Assembly (NCBI GenBank): GCA_028673005.1
Contig: CM054116.1
Coordinates: 130,797,547-130,861,546, forward strand
DNA from: Tanypteryx hageni
Lineage: Eukaryota; Arthropoda; Insecta; Odonata; Petaluridae
Length of the DNA stretch: 64,000 nucleotides
Direction: 5' to 3'
Part shown: positions 11,108 to 22,070 of the stretch, piece after piece
How the letters are laid out: each line of letters begins with the position of its first letter
Numbering within the stretch: position 1 is the stretch's first letter
Notes under the pieces: generated by a model
Told to the model about the DNA's origin: nothing
What the model saw: the letters and a program-made list of their open reading frames with translations, nothing else
The model's database searches: none
Translations under genes and position numbers: made by a program

Positions 11108-12780
11108 TTAGATAGTAGTTGCTACAAATAAAGCTATTTGAAAATGCAGGGTGAGATGGAGACAAGGAATGTTGTTCCTGGAACAACTGTATGAGGAACG
11201 TGCTTTACAATTTAGAAGAACAAGTCTAGATATTTTATTCAGTTCATCTAAAAAATTCAGTACTGTACTTTCTGAAGGATTTATTGCGTTTAATGATTTG
11301 AAGCTTTGGTGGAAGATCATTCCAAAGCCTAATTGTGCTAACATTGAATGATTTATTGTAGATATTGTTCCTATGGGTAGGTTCTTGCTGCTTATTTGCG
11401 CACCTTGTGCTTTTGCTATGATTATCTATAAGATAGTGAAACTAGGAGTAAAGATATTTTGGCGACTTGTTGGTTAGAATATTATGAAGCATACTTTGGA
11501 CATGGCATTTTCTGCGAGAGTCTACTTTAAGCAGGATAATTGCTTATAGTTAGGAGAGATGTGTTCAGTCTTCTTAACGTTAAATGTGTATCTAATACAC
11601 GAATTGTAAGATCTTTGTAGTTTAACTGCTAGTTCTTGCGTTAGGTCTTCCTAAACTACATCACAATAAAGTAGGTATTAAGGAGGGCGACTAGAACTTA
11701 CTGCTTAATATTGCAAGGTAGTATGATGCCTAGTCGTTTTAAAGAATGCAACGAATAAATGACAGCTTTATAAATGTTTATCACATGCTCAGTTCAGTAC
11801 AAGGATTGATGAATATTAAAACTAAATTGGTTGCATTTAGAGCAAATAGGATTGGTGTGTTATTAATTGTGAGGGGGTTGATAAGGTATTTGCTGACAGA
11901 AAGGAGCCAAATTGAATATTCAACAATTATTGCTTGCTACTTATTGGTAAACGATGCTTCAATTTTCTATAATCTAAGATCAGAATCAATATTTTCAATA
12001 AAAAGAGGTAGTTGGGTACATGCGCGTGAGTATAAATTTGTAAGTTATCCACATAGAGATGATATTTAAATTCTTTCAGGTTTTGAGATACATCGTTTAT
12101 ATAGACTGGAAACAAGAGTGGGCCAAACGTTAAACCATACGGAACCTCTCATAATATTTTCCTGGAGGAAGAAAAAAGATTTTCCACTGAGACAGTTATT
12201 GTGCGAACTTCAAGTTATGAGCTAAACCATTTTAAGGTTATTGAAGAGAAATTCCACCGGGATAGTTTGACGACAAGAATACACTTATCGATCGAGTCAA
12301 AGACTTTGCTGAAGAGATAGGAATGTTACTAGTTTATCGTCTGATGATTATCTTATATCATCGGTTACTTTTAACGGTGCTGTGGATGTGCTGTATTTTT
12401 TTCGAAAGCCAGATTGAAGGGGATCCATTAATTTTTTTCATGAAGGAATTCAGTGACTTGCTCGTGAACTCGGTGCTCAAGGGCTTTTGAGAGAGTTGGT
12501 AGGATATCAATTGGTCGGTAGACATCAACTTCTACGGAAGGTGTATTCCTGGATAGGGGACGTACAATTGCTCGTTACCATAGAAAAAGAAATTTTCCGT
12601 GTGAGAGAGCTGTTGAATATGTTAGTGATAGCTGGAAGAATGATATGAATCATTTTGTTTATCAGAGAAATAGATATTTTGCCGGATCCAAAAGATTTAC
12701 TCTTAATTTTACAAAAGGATTTTAAAACTTCAAGTTGGAACGAGAGGGTGAAAGGGATAGATGTAGAGAAACGAAACACA
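11108..12780 (-). pseudogene. Decayed non-LTR retrotransposon reverse transcriptase
   Basis: On the minus strand, pieces with reverse transcriptase features appear in the correct order. SFGSGKISISLI with IFNSSLTRK matches the region before the fingers (12779-12525). MDPLQSGFRKKYST with PLKVTDDIR matches the GF--HST motif (about 12430-12350). FPVYINDVS followed by YHLYVDNLQIYTHA (about 12110-12010) is the polymerase box, with the second catalytic aspartate of YxDD changed to Asn. A thumb-like tail with RSSYSCSRNNIP lies at 11344-11108. Stops and frameshifts separate the pieces. The family is not the same as the CR1-group LINEs elsewhere in the window; I cannot name its clade. Confidence 0.65.
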
Positions 12781-12784
12781 GGTA

Positions 12785-13445
12785 GAGAAACTACAGAAAG
12801 GGAGAGAGCGAGGAATGAGGATGCGCGGAGTTGGATTTGGTGCCAACGTGAGAGGGAGGAGAGGAAAGAAGAAAGGAAGAGATAGAGAGAGAGAGGATGT
12901 GGAGGGAACGGTGGTGGAAAACGGAGCGAGATTTGTCCACCCGGAAAGGATAATGGCTGCCAGAGAAATGTTGTGGACAGCGGATGGGAGACGGCGGGAT
13001 ATTTGCCTTAATTTCGCCCCTGAAAGGTGAGAGGGTGCCCTTAGGTGTCGGCTAATAATGTTTGCGAATACGGAGTTTGCCCCGCTCCCGTCTCGTCCTT
13101 GGGGGATGCCGACCGCCTCCATCGACCGCGCCGCTCCCCGATCGCCCACCCGTTCGGTGATAAAAGCCTGGATTTCGATAACACATCGGCTGCATTTTAC
13201 GCTTTGGGAAATTTCAATGACTGGCCGTCCAAAGTCCCCAGAGGCGGTCGCTGTCTCGTATATACTTGAAATCGGCTCCACACCGTGCGGAAACGAAATA
13301 TTGGTGTGGGATACAAGTGAAATCTACAGAGGGTGACATTTTTAGGCCGCAGTTGATTCTTTTTCCGACGCGACGTATAATAGTCGAATATTTTTCGGTT
13401 ATTCCACTATTTCATCTCGCCTAAATAAATTCTCGGAATAAATTA
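12785..13445. other. GC-richer unique stretch, no recognised gene
   Basis: A minus-strand frame of 183 codons (12730-13281) and plus-strand frames of 71-92 codons overlap here. The frame on the minus strand turns Ser/Leu/Pro-rich over a purine tract at its end, and I recognise no domain. The CpG-containing part at 13040-13330 might be a conserved non-coding or regulatory segment, but nothing in the sequence proves that. Confidence 0.45.
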
Positions 13446-13494
13446 TTTGATTTGTCGTGACATTTATTTTCCTACCCAGTCATTGCACCAAATT

Positions 13495-14330
13495 TTTCAC
13501 TCGATTTCTGTTTCTTTTTCTCCATTTTCACATACAAAATCCCTCCAACTCTCCTATCCTCCATTCCCCATTATCCTGTTTATCCCTCTATTATATTTTA
13601 AAATTCTCGTTTGTCCTTTCCTCCCCTCTCATTCTACTACCTCCCTTTCTCCCATTCTACCTCCCTTTCTCCCATTATACCTTCATTTCTCCCATTCTAC
13701 CTCCCTTTCTCCCATTCTACCTCCATTTCTCCCTCCCGCTCATCTTCGCCACTCTTTGCCTTAATCCTTCCCGCGCTCTTGATCTTTCTCTTTTAACCCG
13801 CGTCGCCGCGTCTCCTATTTTAGGGCACAGGGATGCTTGACGTGTTTATACCGTCCGCTGGGGTCCCTCTCACACACATGCACGCACACAAGCACGCGCT
13901 CCCCTCCTCCCCATCAAGGCTGATTTGCGACTCCTGCCGTGGTGACCCACCCCCCTTCCACCTCCACCACCCCTGCTCTCCACCTCCATACTCCAACCTC
14001 CCCTCCTCCCCCCGCCCACTCTGCGCCTATGGCCGAGTTTCTCCGCTCGCCCTGCACCCCACACCCCGCCTCGCCTACCTAGACGCCCCTTTCATCATCA
14101 ATCTCCATTTAGCCTCTCTTTCTCTTCCCCGCATCCCCTCCCCGCCTCCCCTTCCCGCCTCCCCCTCCCTTCCCCTTCTCCCCGCCCCCCACCTCGCCCC
14201 GCCTTCCCATCGCCCCCATCCTTCTTCCTCCTCTTTTCATCCTCCCGCTCATCCTCTCGCACGGGGACGTTATTTCGTCCCCACGGTCTCTTCAGCGCGC
14301 CTCGACCTCTTTCGTTAGTGTTTCGATGGC
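13495..14330. repeat. Pyrimidine-rich tract with a 20-bp tandem repeat
   Basis: The plus strand is strongly C/T-rich. From about 13635 to 13735 a unit of about 20 bp, CTCCCTTTCTCCCATTCTAC, is repeated about five times with small changes. From 13900 on the tract is rich in CCTCC and CCGCC. Open frames in several phases are artefacts of the bias. Confidence 0.85.
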
Positions 14331-15300
14331 GACATCGCTCAACCTAATTACGAACATTTCCTTGGTAGCATCGCGAGAGAACGATACGTTATTACCGTCT
14401 TGAAGAGACTGACGTCTCCGTTGATTGATTTACAAACATATTCTCGCGTCTCGGTTTTATTAATATTTTCAATTTTAAAAACTTTTCTTTAACGTGAGTT
14501 ATTTTTGAGAATTATTTTATTTCACAAAATACTCAAGAATGGAGATGTTTACTGGTTTGAATATTTGAATGAAATGTTAGTATAAATATAAAAATAAGAC
14601 GACATTTTCAAGAGAGAGAAATTAACTTGACCGGAAATCGAATCCAGGACTTTAACTTCCCATCAAGAGGCTCAAATTAATACAAGCTAAACTAAGCCAG
14701 TGTGATAATCCCATCTCAAATTGAGGTGTTTCCAGTGAGTAATTAATCTTACAGCGCTAAACGTCCTCTCTGTTACGGGTCGAGTTGAGAATTATTTTTC
14801 TTTTCTAACTCGAAATTTATATTCGGACAAATACGTTCATACATATTAGACTTCACTACACTCAAACTTATAATACGATCTTTTTTTAATGAATTGATGG
14901 AATTGGATGTGAAGAATCAATTCTAAACATATTTTCATACAACAATGAAACTGTCGTGCATTTAGTTAAATTTTATGTTAATATAATTATTTTTACAACA
15001 CAACCAAATAAATAAAATAGATATTTTAAAAATATTTCGATAGTATCTTCGTTCGGATACTGATATATTGTCGGCAGAAATTTTGTTGAACTAACATGGT
15101 GATGCGTATAAAACCTCGATAGGTGTCAATATCTGATATCTGGTGAAAATTAAGGCCTATGCCTTACAACTGACGGGCGGGAAATAGCAGGCGGTGGGGA
15201 TTTGTTATGAGCGATAATGGTAAGGGGCAGCGGGTGAGGTGATCGGGATAAAGAGAGGACCCTATGGAACCCGAGTCGGGGCTGCTATGGCGGACTGATT
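14331..15300. other. AT-rich stretch with a possible tRNA-like SINE head
   Basis: No coding region was recognised. On the minus strand, about 14715-14630, GGCTTAGTTTAGCTTG resembles an A box and GGATTCGATTTCC a B box, spaced as in a tRNA-derived SINE promoter. No second copy was found in the window, so this remains a weak call. Confidence 0.35.
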
Positions 15301-18060
15301 GATCGTATTATTGTCCCTTTCTAGGATCCGTTCTCTCTCTCTTCTTCTCCTCTTTCTCTTCATCTGCCCCCGCTGTGATCCCGCCTCCTCTACCCTTGCT
15401 CCCTCCTCCTCCCCGTATTCTCACATCCCCCGGTGCAACCAAACGGCTTCTCTCCTTCGGTGTCATCGCATCATGTTCCCCCCTCAAGGCCGCCTCTAGC
15501 CCCCAATAGGTTGGTTGGGCGCCCGCACCGTGGGATGGGGAGAGGGGATGGCGGGAAGGGGATGGCGGAAAGGGGATGGCGGGAAGGGGATGGGGCAGAA
15601 GATCCGAGGGTTGCCGCAGGCCCGGATCCCAGATGGGAGGGATGTCGCCGCCTCCCGCGTGCCTCTGCCCCTCGCCGCTCGTATCTCACTCACATTTCCC
15701 GCGTTTGCGGATATTTTGAGGGCCCCCATTACGGATCAATTATGCACGGGAGTGAGAGATGAATTTTTGGACGGAACAAAACATTACTGAATTTTGAAAG
15801 AGATTGTTTCGCGGAAAAAAATGAGCGCTGTTACTCGCGGAATTTCCGGCATTCATTTTTTTTGGAGTAAAATGGTTTTGAAATATTTCTTTCGAAAACG
15901 AATACTTGAGGTTTTTGGGAGATATTTATTATCCAATGAACCCGAAATTGCAACACACGCCCGCTCGAGAATTTTTCATTACTGGGAGATGAAAAAGAAT
16001 GCCCTAAAAAGAGGAAACTATCGCTTTTTCCCGCCTGTGAATTACTATCGCCATGAATACGTTACCTTATCATATGCTCTGGTTTTCTTTGGCTTTAATT
16101 ATGTCGTTTAAGCTTTAAAATAAATAGAGCACTTAAATATTATGCCATTCCGGCGAGAAAGCTCAGTCGCGGCGAACGAAAACAGAGTATCAAGGAGCTA
16201 TAAGTATGTTCCATTGACGTTAATCACTTTTAGAATACTACTTTAAAGTATAAGTTGTACTCTAAAAACCTCTATTGCTCAACTCTCTTTAAATTAAAGC
16301 AGCAGAAATTTTATCGGAATGTATAAATTCAATTATCGAGTCCCTTATATATAGAAGATCTTTCGTATGATCTGCATTAACTCATTATATTTTGGGGGAT
16401 TCTTATCAGTCTCAATTTTCAGAGGCCCAGCTGAAAAGGTTTAAAATTTAACTTCTGAGTATTAATGTAGAGATGTAACTACGCCATTATTTACCATGTA
16501 TTTTAAAGCGAATGGATTTGGAATCAGACTTGAATTCTAATAGCAAAGAGCAATTCGCCGACCATTCCTATTTTTGGTTGGAGTTGCAGCGGTAAAACCT
16601 GTCCATGACTGACCTTTCCATTTTAATTATTGACGTGCAATCAGTTTTGCTCTCTCTCTCTCTCTTGTTGCAAAACGCCAATAATGATTACACATTGTTT
16701 TCGGATGAGATAATAGTCGGCCTTCTTGAAAATGAGAACTTAATCCACACCAGGAAGAGCTTCTCTGCATTCCCTTTGTAAATGCTAAAAAAAAGCACCG
16801 CATGATCGTCGTTTTCATAATCCGCGTCACGGCTCTCCCCCTTCTCTTTTGCACGCATGCGCACGCCTCTCTACCCCGCCGTAGCACATGCGTGTGTACG
16901 CGGAACAACGTTTTTTGCATTCGGCGCTACGCGCTGGGGCGAGATGAGCTTTATCTTCTCTGCGTTCATAACTGACAGTAATTCAATTACGAGTCACGAA
17001 AATTAATGAGTCCTTACCGCATCCTATTATTTGGCTAAAAGCGAAACTGGGTGGTTAAATAGCCATCGCTTGCCCATAAAAATAGGGAAATTGCTCGATG
17101 ACTGACTGTTGCATATTAATGAGGGTAATTTAATTGTGAGGATGAGTCAAATATTATTATATAGTGTTATTAAATGGAATGTTCTACTTTTTACCATATA
17201 CGAATTTGTTTTTCTATGATTGCATGCGTGTGTGTACTAGGAGTAAAACCTCACTGTAATAAAAATAGGATCATTTATACTAACAATATTCCAGATCACA
17301 GCAAAACATAGATGTGTATTTGTTACCATAACGACCTCTTTATTAAAATCTATCGAAATTTTTGTCAATATATTACATTTATAAAATTGCTCTGGTTGAC
17401 TGACTGATCTATAAAACTTTAAGGTACTGCTAGGTAGGTGATAGACCCAAATTCTGAATGTTGGTGAAACATTTTGTATAACTAAAATGAAAATTAAGTA
17501 ACTCCAGAAATTATTTAAATGTGGCGTTTCCTGGAAACGGTGTTTCATAACCGGAGCATACCGGAGCATCATAAAATTATGTTTAAGTCTTTCATGTGAT
17601 TAGCCAATTTCTGTCGATCATCGTATTAGTCATTCGGACGTCAAATCGAGAACTACCAATTTCTAGAGATGCCATGGGACAGGCTGTGCGAGACGACAAA
17701 CGCTTGGGGGCACTTTTCCAACTCTATATCTAAACATTACTCGTAAGTTGTTAAATTTTGACTAGCAATGACACGGCTGAATGGGAAAGATAGAATTCCC
17801 ACAATCGTTTAATTAATATCACGATTTTCATCATATGATAAATGGTGAATTATCTAAATCAACCCAATAGTTTGGGCATTTGCTATCGGTGCATTTTGGC
17901 GGAGGAAATGAAAACAGCACTCAAATTTTTAGTACACATTCTCTTCTACTAAATTAAATTTGTTCATTAAATAGGTCTGTCTCGTATTCTTAGTTTTGTT
18001 TTAGCAAATTTAAAGAGAAGACCCAAAATTCACCGCTCTACTTCCGCCTGTACTCGAAGT
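15301..18060. other. No recognised gene; mixed unique sequence
   Basis: It starts with a CT-rich run and a GGGGATGGCGGGAA-type tandem of about 17-18 bp (15537-15595), then AT-rich unique sequence. Frames at 15794-16111 (+) and 17237-17572 (-), each just over 100 codons, show no motif, and I do not call them genes. Other short frames are unremarkable. Confidence 0.5.
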
Positions 18061-18066
18061 GAATCC

Positions 18067-18074
18067 CTCTAAAG
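18067..18074. repeat. 8-bp target duplication CTCTAAAG (copy 1 of 3)
   Basis: Identical copies are at 19817-19824 and 20096-20103. hAT transposases make 8-bp target duplications. The three copies delimit two adjoining elements. Confidence 0.8.
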
Positions 18075-19816
18075 AAGAGGGCAGCAACCTTTTCTGTATG
18101 GCGGGCCGCATTCGTAGTTGTGATTGATTCGGAGGGCCGCATTAGAAGTCACGAGCGTTTCGGCGGGCCGGATGAGCGATTAGAACAAATGTTACCTAGA
18201 GATTCGCTGGTCACGTGTTAGTGAAAATCAAGTCTAAATAATTTAATAGCGTTAAAAATTCCCCAGAAAAGTTTTTGAGAAATAATTTTACTGAAAAATG
18301 TGAAATTGTTTATATAAAATTTTACAAACCACTGTTTCATCATAGATCCGCGGGCCGGATAAATCGCCGTATGTTGCCGACGGTATCACGTCATAACAGC
18401 GCAGGAATAACGGCAAACGTCAAAACAGCGAAAACAAAAACGGCGAACGGACAAAACAGCGAACGTCAAAACAGCGAAAAATCGGAAAATAAAAAACAGC
18501 GAACGTCAAAATGGCTGAACACAGTTTATCAAAAGTCAGTATTTTAGTTATTATAGGTAATAAATAATTCCTGGTTATTAAATTTTAAATAGTCGGAAAT
18601 GTTAAACCAGAAAATTATAGTTATAAGTGAACATTTCAAAACTGCGCTGAATTCACTGGAATTACTAAAATTAACATAAGAAACGAATCCTACGTCCTAT
18701 AGAAAAATTTACCAGATTTTTAAGTGGTAGTAGGTCAATTTTAAAAGAACGACATTAGCTAGTTTTTTATTGGTTTCATTATGAAAAACTTTTTAAAGAT
18801 TTATTATTATGGCTCCAAATTCGTTTTAAAAAATCCTTTCGTATTACTTAGATCTAAAGTACATTAGTTATTACACGCATATATAATGGGCGACTATGAT
18901 ACAGAGTGCACGAAAGAAATAGAAAATATGTAGTTAATGAATAAGGACATATATTTACATTAAAAGTCAAAACTAATACATTTTCAAATTACTGTTAAAA
19001 CATTACAAAAGATACTTGAAAGTACGTTTTATTTGAAAGTATGTCAAAAATTGTAAGAAAAATATTACAAGAAATAATGAATTCAAAAAGCCTTATGCTT
19101 GAAGATGAAAAATTTGGGAGATTCCTTTCAAGATATTCAATCTATCTCGATTGTGGTACTCCTTTACGAGACCTTCGATACGTTTGTATGTATCTCGGTA
19201 AATTTTTCGGCTTTTCGAGGGTTTTTGCCGGAAATATATTGTTCAATTTTTACTTTATGATCATTTTGTTCTTTTTGTAAGCATTCAATAAATTTCCATA
19301 TGGTTGGATGACTGATCTAATTAACTGACTGAAACCACGGTGCCAACCTTCTAATGCATAATTAGTTCCGCTATGCTGGACTTAGGCGAGAGAAATAAAG
19401 GAATTTGTAATTCTTGAGCTACAAGTTTATTGTGTATGACATTCTATTTATTATGCTGTATTTGATCTTTATGATGTACCTTAAAAAATTCGAAAATTAG
19501 AATTTCTATCTCAAATCCATTGAATTTTAAAGATTTGGGATAGACTTTATTACTTACATTTCTGAAATATTCGCATATAATTATAATATACTGTATTTTC
19601 CCCCTGCCACACGCCATTGGCGGCTTGCAAGGTATATATGTAAATGTATTTTGCTATATTTTGTTCAGCCATTTTCACGTTCGCTGTTTTTTACATTGCC
19701 ATTTTTCGCTGTTTTGACGTTCGCTGTTTTGTCCGTTCGCCGTTTTTGTTTTCGCTGTTTTGACGTTCGCTGTTCTGACGTTCGCCGTTTTGACGTGGAA
19801 CCGTTGCCGACCCCTG
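18075..19816. mobile_element. hAT-type non-autonomous element A
   Basis: The left end AAGAGGGCAGCAACCTTTTC and the right end, read inward as CAGGGGTCGGCAACGGTTCC, match at 13 of 20 positions and follow the hAT pattern. CTCTAAAG flanks both sides. The left part has the GGGCCGCA/GGGCCGGAT strings typical of hAT ends. Arrays of AACAGCGAACGTCAAA-like units lie at 18400-18510 and, inverted, at 19665-19795; such subterminal repeats often bind transposase. The right array starts at the terminus, while the left one lies about 295 bp inside, so the left end may hold an extra insertion. No transposase is encoded. Confidence 0.75.
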
Positions 19817-19824
19817 CTCTAAAG

Positions 19825-20095
19825 CAAGGAACTCCAAACTACGGCTTGCCTGGTTGTTCAATGATATTATCCGGCCGGCCTTGCTTCATCAATTTCTTTA
19901 AAAGATGAAAATTCGTATATTTTTGAGCAGATGCCATTAAATATCATTGATAAAAAACAAGAAAGATATTTACCCCTAATATAAGTGTATGTCACATTAC
20001 ACATTCAAAAAAATCCCCTTTGAAATTTTCACGGGGCCCTATCAGTCTTTTGAAGGGTCGTATGGCTCTTTAAGTATAAATTTTGGCGAGTCCTG
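19825..20095. mobile_element. hAT-type MITE B abutting element A
   Basis: It starts CAAGGAACTCCAAACTACGG and its other end reads inward CAGGACTCGCCAAAATTTA, a related hAT terminal repeat. CTCTAAAG lies on each side, the left copy shared with element A. It is 271 bp long and has no coding capacity. Confidence 0.75.
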
Positions 20096-20103
20096 CTCTA
20101 AAG

Positions 20104-20318
20104 GGATAAGATTTCACTCTTAATAAGCGGAGATTAATTAAAATGAGTACGTAAGAAATTAAAGTAATTGTGGGTCTGGAGATTCTTTAGAATGAATACG
20201 ACAGGAATTTGTGCGTAGATATTCTCAATTTAAAAGAAAGACAATATCATTACAACATTTTGTGAAGCAATACAACTGTAATGAAAATATAATCCTCTTG
20301 GACTTTCAACTCCCAGTT

Positions 20319-20353
<35 letters not shown>

Positions 20354-21748
20354 ACGTAATGTTAACCATTAATCAAACCATTGGGAGCTAACAAATCTGG
20401 TTAAAAATCCTAATAATACCCTACTAGCCCTTTTTTTGTATCAAATCTACTATAATTATGGTTATTTATCCATAAAAATGTATAGAGTAGGGGTATTTAT
20501 CTTAAAATGCATTGATTAATAAATTTTGAATAATACTCTACATGTGTAATAATTTATGAATTTGGACGATTATTGAGCTACGACATATTTCTAGACTTGT
20601 TAAAAATAAAATAATGTTTCTTATGAATTAATTCTCCATATATACATATAATACGGCGTTAATAACTTCAAACTCAATGAATCCTGACACATTTCTTCAA
20701 GAAACCGTGGAGTAATTCAAGGGTGTGGCGTCTTGCAGCAGAGCGAATAAATTCAATTTTTTCCTTAATCTCAAATAGACGAGGAAATAGTGTGGTTTTC
20801 AAAAGTAAACTATAAAAACTATCAATCAAATCAGTTCACTCCATTTACAAAACCCGTCACCTTGGTTTGAAAGAGTTAAATTTAAAAAAAATCTAAAAGG
20901 TCGTGATATAAATTCCCTACATTTTTATACGCAGCAACAGAGTTAGGGCTGCTGTGATTATATAAAAGGAGCCTGGGAGAGTGGTGGGCGAAATGCGAGC
21001 GGAAAGAAGGAAGGAATGCAGAGAGAAGGGAGAGCCGTACCCCGTGCATCCGAGCACCCACTCCCCTCCGCCCTTCTGTCCTTTAGACTGCCCACTGGCC
21101 GACCATCCATTCATTAGTGCGCGCTTCAAAATGTAAGAGTAAGCTTCTCTACGGTTTGGAGCTTTGACTGCAAAGTCGTTACAGAAAGAGTCAACAGTTA
21201 CCTAATTAACAAATGACTGCCGAGGGAATTGAGAGGAAGGGAAAAACCGAATAGAAGGTCGCGTCATTCTGTGAGTCGATTGCTAATTACCTCGGTGCTT
21301 TAGTCGCTGCGCTAATTAAGCAAATACTTTTCGCCAGCCATTTATTAAAACGCGAATAGAGTTAGAGGATTAGAGCGACGGACGAGAGAAGAAGAGAGAG
21401 AGGTGACAGGAAAGAGTGTGTACTGGAAGAATTAAGGTGCTTTTGGTCTCAGAAAACAGGACACGAATGGAATTGGTAGGAGGAAAGTTAGCCTAAGGGG
21501 AAAGAGTAAGAAGTGAATTAGATATTGAAATGTGGAAATCTTAAGAAAAACTATGAGAAAACACTGATTATTTTAGGCTCCTCATTGGGAAATGGAAAAA
21601 GATAAGTGTTAGTCATTCATAATTACGACGATAGTTTAGCAATACTTATTGAAAATATTTTACAGGACATATCTTTACTAATAGAATAGATCCTCGGTTT
21701 TGTATCTTCACATGAATTTCCCTCTCTATCACCATATTTTATATGGGA
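20104..21748. other. AT-rich stretch with a (TA)n run, no gene seen
   Basis: A (TA)n run of about 28 bp lies at 20321-20349. The minus-strand frame at 20917-21129 has 70 codons and no motif. A GA-rich segment occurs at 21350-21420. Confidence 0.6.
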
Positions 21749-21756
21749 GTTACTCT

Positions 21757-22062
21757 CAGGGCCGGCCCGAACTACGGGAAAGCCGGACGGTTGCCAGGGG
21801 CGCCAAAATTTTGGGGGCGCTATCCTGATCATTTATCAATGCATTATCGTACTTGCAAGTGAATAAATATTAGATACCAAATTATATTGAGAAACAGGCT
21901 AGAATAGTTATGGCATTCCTTTTAATTTTTCATTATCAATAATTCTAACAGGGCGATGAATAAATTAACATATACTACGTAAATATCTCAACAAACTTTA
22001 ACGGAGGAGGGCGCTGGAGTGATATCTTCCCCGGGGCGCCAAAAGTCCTCGGACCGTCAATG
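21757..22062. mobile_element. hAT MITE, 306 bp
   Basis: The left end CAGGGCCGGCCCGAAC and the right end, inward CATTGACGGTCCGAGG, form degenerate hAT terminal repeats. GTTACTCT occurs exactly on both sides (21749-21756 and 22063-22070) as the 8-bp target duplication. The ends carry GGGGCGCCAAAA repeats. Non-coding. Confidence 0.88.
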
Positions 22063-22070
22063 GTTACTCT

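Noticed and set aside
12730..13281. 183-codon minus-strand frame as a host gene
   Set aside because: No motif is recognised, the end runs into a biased tract, and shorter frames overlap on the other strand. Kept only as an unassigned stretch.
18400..18510. CRISPR-like array
   Set aside because: Units are imperfect, irregularly spaced, have no uniform spacers, recur inverted at 19.7 kb and lie within a hAT element.
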